Assembly (NCBI RefSeq): GCF_028640845.1
Contig: NC_080546.1
Span: forward strand, 15,721,520 to 15,785,519
Direction of reading: 5' to 3'
DNA length: 64,000 nucleotides
Source: Ahaetulla prasina
Taxonomy: Eukaryota > Chordata > Lepidosauria > Squamata > Colubridae
Shown here: piece by piece, positions 1 to 10,339 of the stretch
How the letters are laid out: each line of letters opens with the position of its first letter
Position numbering within the stretch: position 1 is the stretch's first letter
Translations under genes and position numbers: made by a program
The notes under the pieces: generated by a model
Told to the model about the DNA's origin: nothing
What the model saw: the letters and a program-made list of their open reading frames with translations, nothing else
Database searches by the model: none

Positions 1-680
1 GGTGGCATTCACTCAGAATAATTCCCTATTTCTCCACTGCTGTGTATTGTGTTTGCCGTTGCCTTCCAACCTTCACTATGATGAAGATTTGATGGTGCTC
101 CCCAAAATAGGGCAAAAAAATGAGCCCACTATCTTATATTCATCCATCTGCCTCTGGGTTTTTCTCATCAAGATAGCTCCCATTTGTCCAATTTAGTTAT
201 AAAATGACAATGCAGGGGAAAAAGGTGGTTTTTGAGCTTTGGAATGGGCCATATAAAACAATTGCTTAGCTTTCCCTTCAAATCCAGCTATGAATTATGA
301 TTGGACGCTGAGTTTGATATTTTGCCGACTCTTCCCCTCCATCCTTGTTCTCTTTTTCATAACCTCACCGAATGATATACAGCCCTGGGTTGCTGAGAGC
401 TCTAACAGTCATCAAGAGCAACAGAAAATGACAAGTTGAAGTTGTCTGTGCCAAAACACTTGAGTTGTGACAAGTGAAATAAACAGTAGGAAGCTTTCCA
501 AGAAGTAAGAAATCAGCAGAAATGGTTTTTCTCCTTAAAAAGAAAGAAAGAAAGAAAACGGAAGATAAATTTTCTGTGCCTGAAATGGCTCGCTCATTTT
601 CCTCCACACGCTTCAAAATATTTCATTCTGGTGTTAAATCACACACTGAGAATATTTGAGATGAGAGGCTTAGTATAATG
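1..680. other. unassigned sequence, no gene seen
   Basis: No repeat family or coding exon is recognised here. The short frames have low-complexity translations and no family motif. A small AAAG-rich tract lies near 538-560. Confidence 0.5.
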
Positions 681-763
681 CAGTGTTTCTCAACCTTGGA
701 AACTTTAAGATGCGTGGACTTCAAGTCCACGCATCTTAAAGTTGCCAAGGTTAAAGAACACTG
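681..763. mobile_element. palindromic hAT-type mini-element
   Basis: This 83-bp segment is almost entirely one inverted repeat. It begins CAGTGTTTCTCAACCTTGG and ends with the complementary CCAAGG...AACACTG, and its centre is a continuous hairpin. Flanking 8-mers gtataatg (673-680) and gtttaatg (764-771) match at 7 of 8, the expected hAT target duplication. It belongs to the same family as 21664-21786, 39586-39708 and 42801-42935 but lacks their middle section. It has no coding capacity and would depend on a transposase from elsewhere. Confidence 0.8.
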
Positions 764-790
764 GTTTAATGGAATGGAGGTAGGAGAGTA

Positions 791-1153
791 CCGTATTTTT
801 CAGACTATAAGACACACCTGACTATAAGAAGCACCTAACTTTAGAAGAGGGGGGAAAAAAGTTTTTGGCCTCCGCATGCCCCATTTTCCCATTTTTAGAG
901 CTTTTTGGGGCCTGTTTTCCAGGCTTTTTTAGCCGGGTTTCGAGGCTTTTTTCAGCCCGTTTTTTCAGAAAAAACAGGCCAAAAAAAGCCTCAAAAATGG
1001 GCTGAAAAAAGGCCTGAAAACAGGGCATGCGGAGCCCAAAAAATAGCTGGTGGGTGGGCGTGGCTTCAGTAATATTCAGTCTATAAGACACACAGACATT
1101 TTCACCCCCTTTGGGGAGACAAAAAAGTGTGTCTTATAGTCCAAAAAATACGG
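791..1153. mobile_element. TIR MITE (CCGTATTTTT ends) flanked by TA
   Basis: The left end reads CCGTATTTTTCAGACTATAA and the right end TTATAGTCCAAAAAATACGG, so the terminal inverted repeats are about 25 bp. The element is flanked by TA on both sides. The interior is a second, imperfect palindrome rich in GGCCTGTTTT and AAACAGGCC blocks. It has no reading frame of note. A TA duplication suggests a Tc1/mariner-related source, but the superfamily is not certain. Confidence 0.75.
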
Positions 1154-1194
1154 TAATCCTAAAGGTACTTTCCCCCCCCCCCAAGAGGCAACGG

Positions 1195-1430
1195 GGCTTT
1201 CTGGTTTTTCTTTGAAGACATTTCACTTCTCATCCAAGAAGCTTCTTCAGCTCTGACTGGATGGTGAGGAATGGAAGGATTTATATTCCTTGCAGATAAC
1301 TGGTCATTTGCATTCTTTTAGAGACTCGCTGGGGCCATTTGGAGGCTTATCTGTGTCCTCAGAGTTTATCTGTGTCTTCACCGTGACCTGGATGACTGAG
1401 AATCTCCATAGACATAGGAGAATAATATTT
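1195..1430 (-). repeat. fragment of the 'AAGCTTCTTGGATGAGAAG' dispersed repeat
   Basis: In reverse orientation this copy has the phrase CTTCTCATCCAAGAAGCTTCTTCAG (1231-1255 region), also seen at 16796-16886 and 41395-41450. Downstream, 1382-1415 carries the companion phrase 'cctggatgactgagaatctcc'. The family is not identified with certainty; a Penelope-like or other retroelement end is possible. Confidence 0.5.
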
Positions 1431-2013
1431 AAAAATGGAGAATTTGGCTCCTTGGATAAAATCAGTTTTAAGAAAATCTTATAAGTAAATTATTTCAGGT
1501 TTTAATTTTGCTTAATTAACTCTGGGTTTGATAAGCAGTAGCAATTGTAGAGACTCATAATACCTTCCAAAGAAATTGCTGATAATTATAATTGAAAAAA
1601 TGATGGCTTCAGCCGGTAGGAAAAAAAAAAATCCTGCTGCCAGTCTCCTGTACTCTGCCTTTTAATAGGAAGATGATAAATATTGTCTTCAAATCTACTT
1701 AAAAATTGATTACCCAATAAGTAAATCATGCAGTTTCCAGGAATGTATGCAGCATTATTGGGGGAGGGGGGTTTGTTTCTGTTTGATCTGCATCCCAAGT
1801 GGTTGAATACGAAACTGCTTATTCAAATATCCCAAAATTAGGAGTGAGAAAATGGTAATATACTTGATTTGGGGATTTAAAATTATTAATAAATCTCCCC
1901 AAATGAAAAAGTGGCAGCTAGATAAGAATTCGTTATTGATTTGTTATTTGAAAGAGGAAATCAAGCCTTAGGCTTTAAAACAAATGGTTGGGTGGGTGGA
2001 TTTTGTAACTATG
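1431..2013. other. unassigned AT-rich sequence
   Basis: No repeat family, RNA gene or exon recognised. Short A and G homopolymers occur near 1620 and 1762. Confidence 0.4.
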
Positions 2014-2216
2014 CAGTGGTGGTTTCACATATTGTTACCATTGGTTCGCCCCGCGCGTACACACTTGCTTCGCGCACGCACCTTTCACACATTTGCCCAG
2101 CCTTGAAAATGTGGCTAAATAGGACAGCGTAGCGCCGGGGTGGTTGGGTGGGGCCACCTGCGATTCTCGCTACCGGTTCGCCCAAACCGGTACGAACCGG
2201 CTGAATACCATCACTG
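2014..2216. mobile_element. hAT MITE with perfect 8-bp target duplication
   Basis: This 203-bp element starts CAGTGGTGGTTTCA and ends GAATACCATCACTG. The 8-mer taactatg occurs directly before it (2006-2013) and directly after it (2217-2224). It contains CpG-rich sequence and repeated ACCGGTTCG/CGAACCGG motifs shared with the other 'accggt' elements in this window. It is non-coding and must be mobilised in trans by an hAT transposase. Confidence 0.9.
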
Positions 2217-2221
2217 TAACT

Positions 2222-2275
2222 ATGTTATCATAAGTGTGAAAAGCAGTTATAACTCACTTTTTTCAGTGCTGTTGT
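2222..2275. mobile_element. fragment of pogo/Tigger-like MITE
   Basis: The sequence 'cataagtgtgaaaa' and 'cacttttttcagtgctgttgta' matches the interior of the copies at 38060-38458 and 52990-53331. It is cut off on the right by the AATAG microsatellite that tails the adjacent Rex1-like LINE end. Confidence 0.6.
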
Positions 2276-2336
2276 AATAGAATAGAATAGAATAGAATAG
2301 AATAGAATAGAATAGAATAGAATAGAATAGAATAGA
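2276..2336. repeat. (AATAG)n microsatellite, about 12 units
   Basis: Uninterrupted AATAG pentamers. The tract lies exactly at the 3' tail of a minus-strand Rex1-like LINE end (2337-2447), so it reads ATTCT on the element's strand. The same arrangement recurs at 38801. Confidence 0.95.
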
Positions 2337-2447
2337 ATTTTTTTATTGGCCAAGTGTGATTGGACACACAAGGAATTTGTCTTGGTGCATATGCTCTCAT
2401 AAAATTTCTCTTCATAAAATAAAAGATACCTTCATCAAGGTACACAC
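2337..2447 (-). mobile_element. Rex1-like LINE 3' end
   Basis: The sequence 'ttattggccaagtgtgattggacacacaaggaatttg' is nearly identical to the start of the longer minus-strand LINE at 38801-39373, which carries coding sequence. The copy ends abruptly at 2447 where CR1 sequence begins, so it is a 5'-truncated insertion about 110 bp long. Confidence 0.75.
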
Positions 2448-2449
2448 TT

Positions 2450-3260
2450 GACAGACTTGAACATTGGGCGCTATCTAACAAAATAAAATTCAACAGTGAA
2501 AAAAGTAAGGTTCTACATTTAGGCCAAAAAAACAAAATGCACAGGTACGGTATATGTGGTACCTTGCTCAATAGTAGTACCTGTGAGAGGGATCTTGGAG
2601 TCCTAGTGGACAACCATTTAGATATGAGCCAGCAGTGTGCAGCAGCTGCCAAAAAAGCCAACACAGTTCTGGGCTGCATAAATAGAGGGATAGAATCAAG
2701 ATCACGTGAAGTGTTAGTGCCACTTTATAATGCCTTGGTAAGGCCACACTTGGAATATTGCATTCAGTTTTGGTTGCCGCGATGTAAAAAAGATGCTGAG
2801 ACTCTAGAAAGAGTGCAGAGAAGAGCAACAAAGATGATTAGGGGACTGGAGGCTAGAACATATGAAGAACGGTTGCAGGAACTGGGTATGTCTAGTTTAA
2901 TAAAAAGAAGGACTAGGGGAGACATGATAGCAGTGTTCCAATATCTCAGGGGTTGCCACAAAGAAGAGGGAGTCAGGCTGTTCTCCAAAGCACCTGAGGG
3001 TAGAACAAGAAGCAATGGGTGGAAACTGATCAAGGAAAGAAGCAACTTAGAACTAAGGAGAAATTTCCTGACAGTTAGAACAATTAATAAGTGGAACGAC
3101 TTGCCTGCAGAAGTTGTGAATGCTCCAACACTGGAAATTTTTAAGAAAATGTTGGATAACCTTCTGTCTGAGATGGTGTAGGGTTTCCTGCCTGGGCAGG
3201 GGGTTGGACTAGAAGGCCTCCAAGGTCCCTTCCAACTCTGTTGTTATTATTATTATTATT
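2450..3260 (+). pseudogene. CR1 LINE, 3' part of ORF2 and tail
   Basis: The frame open from 2537 to 3181 encodes the C-terminal part of a CR1 reverse transcriptase. Family phrases include ERDLGVLVDNHLDMS, LERVQRRATKMIRGLE and RRTRGDMIAVFQYLRGC. Homology extends upstream to about 2450 (EHWALSNKIKFNSEKSK). The catalytic fingers and palm are missing, so this is a 5'-truncated dead copy. The frame ends at TAG 3179-3181. After the 3'UTR phrase 'ccttccaactctg' the tail is (TTA)n, 3240-3260. Other copies are at 16245, 32265, 32955, 45459, 50740 and 36305. Confidence 0.9.
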
Positions 3261-3261
3261 A

Positions 3262-3455
3262 CCCCCAACGAAATAAAGCTCTGAGGCTTGAGGTTCCTCA
3301 AAGTTCCAATTTATTAGAGATGTCATGTTGGCACAACTGTGAAAACCCGAAACTGAAAGTTTCCAGGTTTTCCACACCCAGTTGACAGTTCACAGCCCTG
3401 CCCCACACCCATAAGTTCATCACATTGTCCAATCAACTCTTCACACTCAACTCTT
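3262..3455. other. unassigned block between CR1 tail and L2 end
   Basis: No family recognised. A 14-bp unit, CAACTCTTCACACT, occurs twice in tandem at 3434-3461, just before L2 sequence begins. Confidence 0.4.
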
Positions 3456-3855
3456 CACACTCTGCGCTCTCACAGAGAGGGACTCCTCAGGGTGCCATCG
3501 GCGCGACAGTGTCGTCTGGCGACGCCCAGGGAAAGGGCCTTCTCTGTGGGGGCTCCCGCCCTCTGGAACGAACTCCCCCCAGGACTCCGTCAACTTCCGG
3601 ACCTCCGAACCTTTCGCCGTGAGCTTAAAACTCACTTATTCATCTGCGCTGGACTGGGTTAGTTTTTTAAGTTTATGGGTTTTTAATGGGTTTTATTTCT
3701 AAATTTTAATTCTGGCCAATTTAATAAGTTTTTTAATAGTATTTTAATTGTATTTATAGTGTATTATGTATTTTTACTTGGCTGTGAACCGCCCTGAGTC
3801 CTTCGGGAGAAGGGCGGTATACAAATTTAAATAATAAATAATAAATAAATAAATT
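3456..3855 (+). pseudogene. L2 LINE 3' end
   Basis: The translation around 3470-3640 matches the last ORF2 residues of the long L2 copies (cf. 63500-63705), with the phrases GRAFSV-like, ALWNELPP-like and FRRELKTHLF-like, but with frame disruption. The 3'UTR ends in the L2 hairpin CGCCCTGAGTCCTTCGGGAG (start 3791) and an AATA tail. It is a 5'-truncated insertion of about 400 bp. Confidence 0.85.
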
Positions 3856-4152
3856 GGATACAGTCTTCAGGCAATCTACATCAGACGCAGGCAAAAGTCC
3901 TTGAATACGAAATGTTGTTAGGACTAACTTTCTACCGCTCCAACAACAACCCTCTCCCAACTTCCCCAGCTAAAATATGTGGCAGTTAAGAAGCAAAAAA
4001 AAAAAAAATTGTCTTCCAAACCTGACACTACCTGTATTAAAGTTATATCTGACCCAGTAATGTTTAGACTTTTTTTTCAAATACTAGATGACAATAGCAG
4101 CAATTTTTAGTTCAAAATTTTTGTCACTAGAATTAATAGATAACTGCATGAT

Positions 4153-4793
4153 AAGGGGTGGGCTCCTGGGGGTTTGGCAGGGTTCAGGCTCCTGGGGGTT
4201 TGGCAGGGTTCAAGGATTGCCTGGGTTCGGCGAATCCCCAAATGCCATCTCTGGCTGGCCACGCCCACTCCACCCCTCCCAGGAGTCTCCACATGGCCTG
4301 TTCATCATTCTAGGTAAGTGTAGGGGCCGCATGGAGGCCCTGGGAGGGAAAAAAACAGGCCTATTGGAGGTCCTGGAAGTCTGGAAACAGGCCTGTTTCC
4401 GGCCTCCAGAAGGCCTCTGAACCAGTGGTGGGTTGCCCCCAGTTCAGAACGGTTCTATAGAACTGGTAGTAAAACCGGTGGGAGGCTCCGCCCACTGACC
4501 CAAACATCATCAAAAGTGATCTGCGCATGCGCAGAAGTACAGAACAGAGCGAGCGCATGGGCACGATGCGAACCGGTAGTAAAGGTAAGTAGAACCCACC
4601 CCTGCTCTGGACCCTGGGGGAAGCTATTTTCACCCTCCCAGAGGCTTGAGGAAAGCCTTCGGAGCCTGGGAAGAGCAAAAAACACCCCCATCACCATGGT
4701 GGAGGTGGCCGACTAGGCCACGCCCACCATGGCCATGCCCACCCAGCAACGGGGCAGTGAACCAGTTGCTAAAGGTTCTGAAGCCCACCCCTG
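4153..4793. mobile_element. hAT non-autonomous element containing a younger hAT MITE
   Basis: The outer ends are AAGGGGTGGGCTCCTGGG and GAAGCCCACCCCTG. Flanking 8-mers tgcatgat (4145-4152) and tgcgtaat (4794-4801) match at 6 of 8, both differences being transitions. A tandem 'gggttcaggctcctgggggtttggcag' unit is duplicated at 4160-4215. The element is split by the MITE at 4423-4604. It is GC-rich and non-coding; the frames here are chance products of low stop density. Confidence 0.75.
4423..4604. mobile_element. nested hAT MITE
   Basis: This 182-bp element runs from CAGTGGTGGGTTGC to GAACCCACCCCTG. Flanking 8-mers ctctgaac (4415-4422) and ctctggac (4605-4612) match at 7 of 8. It contains the 'aactggtagtaaaaccggt' motif family. 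It sits inside the element at 4153-4793 and so inserted later. Confidence 0.8.
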
Positions 4794-4924
4794 TGCGTAA
4801 TCCAGGTAAAGCTTAAAGCACGGGCATTGGTCCTGAACAACCTATCCCTGAGCACAGTTCATATCATACATTCTCCTTCGATTCCCTGGTATGAGTGGAT
4901 CTGATGAGATCTCGTGCAGGGGTG

Positions 4925-6195
4925 CAGGGGTGAAATGCTACCGGATCGGACCGGATCGGGTGAGTAGGTAGCAGAGAATGGTTCTGGTTCACCGATCCGG
5001 TAGCAGTCACTGGCTGGCCACGCCCCTGAACCAGTCCACGGCCCGCAGTTGAGCCTTTGCAAGCTGGACACCGGAACACCGGGAAGGCAGCTTGCCAACT
5101 GCTTGCCCTTAAGTCAGGGGCCAGGGCCGATTCTCTGAGGCCCTGGAGCTGCCGCCTGCCCCAACTGGGTCAGGGAATGCACCATTCCCCGACTCCGGCC
5201 TTTCTCTGGAGCCGCCGCCCACTCCTTCTTCGCCCACTTGCTGCCCTCTCGCCACCCTTTAGCCCTTCGCCTTTGGTCAGGGCCCGGGATACCTCATTCC
5301 CCTGAGACCCCGGAGCCACCCCCTGCTCGCCGCCTGTCTCAACCGGGTCAGGGAATGCACCATTCCCCGACACCAGCCTTTTCCCGGAGCCGCCGCCCGC
5401 TCTTCCTTCACCACACAGCGTATACTTACTTTCTTCCAGCGGCTGGCTGCCAGGAAAGGCAAGCGTCCAAAAGTTACTGGAGTTGCTCCCCTTGAATATG
5501 CCGCCACCATTGCTGCTTGTTCCATGCACCGACTGCGCAAGCGCACACCGTTTATTTCATTTATTTATCAGCGGCAGGTTGGGTGTGCACTTGCGCAGCC
5601 GGTGCATAGAACAAGGCGGCATATTCAAGGAGAGCAGCTCCGGTAACTTTTGGACGCTTGCCTTTCCTGGCAGCCAGCCGCTGGAAGAAAGTAAGTATAT
5701 GCCGCGTGGTGAAGGAAGAGCGGGCGGCAGCTCTGGGACAAGGCTGGTGTCGGGGAATGGTGCATTCCCCGACTCGGTTGAGGAGGCGGCGAGCAGGGGG
5801 TGACTCCGAGGCCTCAGGGAATGGGGCATCCCTGGGCCCCAGCCCCTGACCAAAGGCGAAGGGCAAGCAGGCGGTGAGCGGGCGGTGAGTAGGCAGCAGC
5901 TCCGGAGAAAGGCCAGAGTTGGGGAATGGTGCATTCCCCGACCCCGTTGAGGCAGGTGGCAGCTCCGGGGCCTAGATGAAGGGAGAACAGGTGGCAAGGG
6001 AAAGGGAAAAGGCAGAATAGAAATTAATTTTTTTCCCTACTGGGTTCTGTGGGTGTGGCTTGGTGGGGGTTGTGACTGAGTGGGCATGGCTGTGAGTGAC
6101 ATTGATTTGGCCACGCCTACTCAGTCACAGGACACACCCACCCACCAAGCCATACCCACAGAACTGGTAGCAAAATTTTTTAGATTTCACCCCTG
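4925..6195. mobile_element. large foldback hAT-like element, GC-rich
   Basis: The left end CAGGGGTGAAATGCTACCGG and right end GATTTCACCCCTG are hAT-type termini like those at 6843 and 23148. The interior is an inverted repeat: about 5135-5560 reads, reversed and complemented, as about 5580-5995, with a short AT-rich spacer (about 5560-5580). Landmarks repeated in both arms are 'gggaatg(g/c)a/tgcattccccgac', the stretch around 5435-5475 mirrored at about 5650-5690, and 'catattcaag'. No clear 8-bp target duplication was found. The long overlapping frames on both strands reflect GC content, not genes. Confidence 0.75.
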
Positions 6196-6199
6196 TCTT

Positions 6200-6842
6200 G
6201 GAGTCTTCCTTATTTTGGAAAAAAATCACAAGTTTTAGATGCAAGCATAGACAGTTATATCTGATGAAGTGGCAGGTGGAATCAATCTTAGCAAAACCGG
6301 GTGGATTGCAAGGTATATCTGCAGTTAAAAATGAATGCAACTTATGCAGTTCAGGAAATCAGTTAAATGAGGAAGCTTGGACAAGTGCAATAAAGCTAAG
6401 CATCATTAGTCTCTCTTAGAAGTCGTTAAATGTTGTGTAAATGATGCAAAAGAGTCTCAAATGTGCCTTCCTGATGTGAGCAGATTTCTGATTGATCTCA
6501 TTACAACATCCTAAGGAGCACAGAGAGAGAATGTCTGGCATGCTTGTTTACAGCATGAATATGTTGTGAACAGTCAGTGGAACCTGGATTGCAGTCTAAC
6601 ATTCAGGGTGCCTGCCAGATTTATTAAACTTTTAAATTTTTAGATGCATGAAATAAACAGGATCCCAATTTTCATGGAAGCCAGAAGAAAAACAGTGCGA
6701 AGGCTAGTTTCACAGAGGTGCGTGCTGGAAAGAATTGTGAAAATAAGTATTTTGATCTGAAACTTTTCACTTGGCTCATGATGCTTTGGCCAGGTGGCAA
6801 ACTCAAGATCTTGGATCGTGACCGGCTTGTGCCCATCCTATA
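6200..6842. other. unassigned sequence
   Basis: No repeat family, RNA gene or exon recognised; ordinary AT-rich intergenic or intronic sequence. Confidence 0.4.
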
Positions 6843-7394
6843 CAGGGGTGAAATCCAGCAGATTCTGATAGGTTCTGGAGAACCGGTAGCAGAAATTTTG
6901 AGTAGTTCAGAGAACCGGTAAATACCATACAATAATACAATACAATACAATAATAATACAATAATTTCCCCAGCCAAACCCCCAAACTCTCATGTAGTCC
7001 ATGTAAACAATTAACTTTGTTATGGGAACCTTCTGCTTCAACTCCACACCTGCTACAATGTTCTTGGAAAGGTTTCAGGGTCTCTCGGTCTTTAGTGGAA
7101 TCAAAGAGGTTTCGTTTCTCCATTTAACCCATTCTAAAGCAGGGGTGCTATTCAGCAGGTTCCGACAGGTTCTGGAGAACCGGTAGCAGAAATTTTGAGT
7201 AGTTCAGAGAACCGGTAAATATCATCTCTGGCTGTCCCAGAGTGGGGTGGGAATGGAGATTTTGCAGTATCCTTCCCTTGGAGTGGGGTGGGAATGGGGA
7301 TTTTGCAGTATCCTTCCCCTGCGACACCCACCAAGCCATGCCCACCAAGCCACACCCACAGAACTGGTAGTAAAAAAAATGGATTTCACTACTG
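6843..7394. mobile_element. composite hAT element with two left ends
   Basis: The left end CAGGGGTGAAATCCAGC at 6843 and right end GGATTTCACTACTG at 7394 are flanked by a perfect 8-bp duplication, atcctata (6835-6842 and 7395-7402). A second left end, CAGGGGTGCTATTCAGC, occurs inside at 7140. Between the partial first copy (to about 6924) and the second copy lies about 215 bp of unrelated sequence starting with an AATAC-rich tract. The second copy carries two units of a roughly 43-bp repeat around 'gtggggtgggaatgg', followed by 'ccaccaagcca(t/c)'. The outer ends appear to have been mobilised as one unit. Confidence 0.85.
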
Positions 7395-7402
7395 ATCCTA
7401 TA

Positions 7403-8168
7403 TTTGTAAACATAAATGTCAGGAAATTGTTATTTGCCTAACTAGTTGGCCAGGCAATATATAAACTAACTATAATTGTATAATTGCTTTAAGGCTGTGC
7501 TGCATCATGCATCCTGATTGATTGAGCTCTATAGCCAATGTATAAAAAGACTACTAAATTATGGCTTGTGGGGAATCTACAGGGACTCTACAGTATTGTA
7601 ACCTGATGACATGCTGCAACTGTATATTTGAGCTTTATGATCGTTGCTTGATCATGGCTAGTTACTGATTCCTCAAGATACTGACTGTTGTGAATTGAAC
7701 TGTGTTTTGCCGAACTGAAAGAAGACCTTGTTTGTTGTACAAGTCTACATTGGTAAGAAGACTTGATATTTGTAACATCCCTGACTGACTGACTTTATAT
7801 GTTTATGACCTGGACTTGTTTATGGACTATCACTTTGCCTTTTTCCTAAAAGTAAAGGAATATTAAACCCCAGTTTGTCTGCAAGTAACTGTTATTGTAT
7901 ACAACCAGTCTCAGTCGTTTTCATGTGTAGGGTCCTCTGCTCAACAGTCCACAACCTTGGTTGTGAACCCAGATTACCCTTAACAACCTCATCTGCAGGT
8001 TGCAGATGTGGAAATAATATCTTCGTTCCCAGACTCTTGGGATTCAGTTATGGCACAACTTACTACTTGTGAAAAGCTAGATCAAAAGACATACATGAAT
8101 ATGTTAACAACCACTACTTATTAAAATCTAATACGCTGCCCTTTCTAAGACAGTTGTTTGACATGGAT
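7403..8168. other. unassigned; weak LTR-like character
   Basis: The stretch has a TATA-like tataaaaag (7542), dense TGACTGACTGACT near 7786 and an attaaa signal (7862). These are loosely reminiscent of an LTR, but no TG...CA boundaries, target duplication or internal retroviral coding was found. Confidence 0.25.
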
Positions 8169-8213
8169 TCATTCATTCATTCATTCATTCATTCATTCAT
8201 TCATTCATTCATT
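8169..8213. repeat. (ATTC)n microsatellite, about 11 units
   Basis: Uninterrupted tetramer run. Short frames through it are artefacts. Confidence 0.95.
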
Positions 8214-8726
8214 GACTGCTTGGCTCCCAGTAATTCTGGGCAGTTCACTATGTAAAAGACACTAAAAAAAACAATAAATACAAAAGTATTCATGCGTATC
8301 GTTGAGGCTTGGTCAATATTCTTTCTGAAATTAATGGTATAATTCATGTAATAATTAGTTTCACTAAATTGCTTTTGCGCTTCCTTCTTATCACCCCACT
8401 CCAAAAACAAAACAAATCAACTGTATTTCTTATTAATCTGAAAAGGGAAATTGCATTCTAAATAAGGAATAGTTCCTTGAAGCAGAGACTAGGAGGCAAG
8501 GCCTAAGTTTAGACCTATTTTCCGTAGAGCCTTTTGATTTCTTAAACAAATGAAATCTCAAAGCTGAAAATCCTTCTCCAATAACAACACTTTTAAGTAA
8601 AATTTGGGAAGCCTACTAAACATCCCCAAACAATACGTTGTCCCATTGTTTGCCCTAATTTTATTTAGTATAATTCAACTTTACTTTTAAATTAATCTAG
8701 GAAACATGAACTATGAAGAAATGGAT
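8214..8726. other. unassigned AT-rich sequence
   Basis: No repeat family or exon recognised. Confidence 0.4.
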
Positions 8727-9049
8727 CATGTGTCAAACTCGATTTCATTGAGGGCCGCATGAGGGTTGTGTTTGACCTCGGAGGACTGGGTGGGAGTGGC
8801 CAGCTCAATGTCACTTGTGTCGGGGGCGCCTGTGGCACTGCCAGTGAAAATGGGCTTCTGAGCTCCATTTTCAGCTGTGATGGTCTCCTGCACCCCTCTG
8901 CCAGCAAAAATGGAGCTTGCATGGGCCGCCTCCTGAGCTCCATTTTCCCTGGCAGAGGTACTGTGGGCTGATCCTTTGCTGTTTCCAGGGCAGATCTAAG
9001 CACCCCGCAGGCCAGATCCGACCCCCGGGCCTTGCCTTTGACACCCCTG
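8727..9049. mobile_element. hAT (Charlie-like) non-autonomous element
   Basis: The left end is a degraded CATGTGTCAAACTCG and the right end CTTTGACACCCCTG, so the inverted repeat pairs GTGTCAAA with TTTGACAC. The 'gagggccgcatg' and 'gcaggccagatccgacccccgg' blocks are typical of such hAT internal ends. Flanks aaatggat and atgtagat match only partly, so the target duplication is eroded. It is GC-rich and non-coding. Confidence 0.65.
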
Positions 9050-10129
9050 ATGTAGATACTGAAGAAGATAGAGACAAAAATGGAACCATGTGGAAACTCA
9101 CAGAGTATATGCTAGGGAATTGAGCAGAAACCCTTCTACTGACTCGGGAGCAGAGGTAGGTTTCAGCAGGTTCTGACCAGTTCTGGAGAACCGGTAGAGG
9201 AAATTTTGAATAGTTTGGAGAACCAGTAATAAAAATTCTGACCGGCCATGATATTATTTAATTGTGACAGATGGAAAGTGAAATTTATGAATTTAGATAA
9301 TGTGGATGTAATGATTTTAACTGTTTACTGTTATATTGTGGATGTAGTTTAAATGATTATTTGTTTTAATTGACACGTTTATAGATAGTAAAAGTTATGA
9401 AGTTAAGCTGGAAATATTATATTTGAGAGATTTTATTCGAAATGATATTTGATTGATGGAGTAGTATTGGAAGATTGGATATTAAATGTTATGACAATTG
9501 AAGAAATATATAAGTGATGAAAATTTGAATTTGAGAAGCTGGATTATAATTTAAGAAATGGACTTATGAAATTTGAAGGAATATACAAGTAGGTGAAAAA
9601 AAAATTTAATTTTAGAAGATGGACTAATTTTTAAAATGGACTCTAAGAAGAACAGACATTAAATGTTATGGCAACTGAAGAAATATATAAGTGATGAAAA
9701 TTTGAGTTCGAGAAGATGGACTGTAATTTGAGAAATGGACTTATGAAATTTGAAGGAATATACAAGTGGGGGGAAAAATTGAATTTGAGAAGATGGATTA
9801 ATTTTAAAAATGGACAGTAGGAAGTAATATGTGAAGTTGGTATTGCTTCTTTTCTTTTTTTCTTTTTATTATTCTTTCCTATCTCTTTATTTTTATTGTG
9901 AGGGGATCTAAAGTTTTAAATTTTTAAAGGTGGGAGGTTATGTATATTTTGTATACTTTAGCTTGTGATTGTTGGTCATAATACCGGGTATTTGCTCTGT
10001 GAAGTCTGGGGGGGGGAAGGGGAGGAGGGAAGGGGAAATGATACATGGATTGATTATTAATGTACAGTAATTTTTGAAGATATGAAAATAAAATTTAAAA
10101 TGATATTGGGGATGCTCGACTGCCATTTC

Positions 10130-10330
10130 AGAAAGAAAAGGAGAGAGAAGTAGAAGGAGGGAAGAAAGTAGGTAGGAAAGAGTAGAGAAGGAGGAGGGGA
10201 ATAAGAAGGTTAGATAGGGTAAGAAGGGAGGAGTGAGAAGGAGGAGAGGAAGTAGTAAAGAGAAGGAGATGAAGGATGTGAAAGTAGTAGAGGGTAGAGA
10301 GGGAGGTTGTGAAGAAAGGAAGTGGCAATC
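10130..10330. repeat. 200-bp polypurine tract
   Basis: The plus strand is almost wholly A and G, with interspersed GGAAGG, GAGAGG and AAGTAG, and few pyrimidines. It lies inside the LINE insertion, just before the L2 fragment. The open frame on the minus strand (10128-10328) is the pyrimidine-strand artefact. Confidence 0.8.
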
Positions 10331-10339
10331 GGGCAGGCC

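Noticed and set aside
2263..2679. Minus-strand frame of 138 codons ending in FYSILFYSILFYS
   Set aside because: It reads through the AATAG microsatellite, the Rex1-like end and antisense CR1.
5170..5997. Several overlapping frames of 80-146 codons on both strands
   Set aside because: They come from the GC-rich palindrome, where low stop density opens all frames and the two arms give mirrored peptides.
7403..7990. LTR retrotransposon
   Set aside because: A TATA-like box and attaaa are present, but there are no clear TG/CA ends, no target duplication and no gag or pol sequence.
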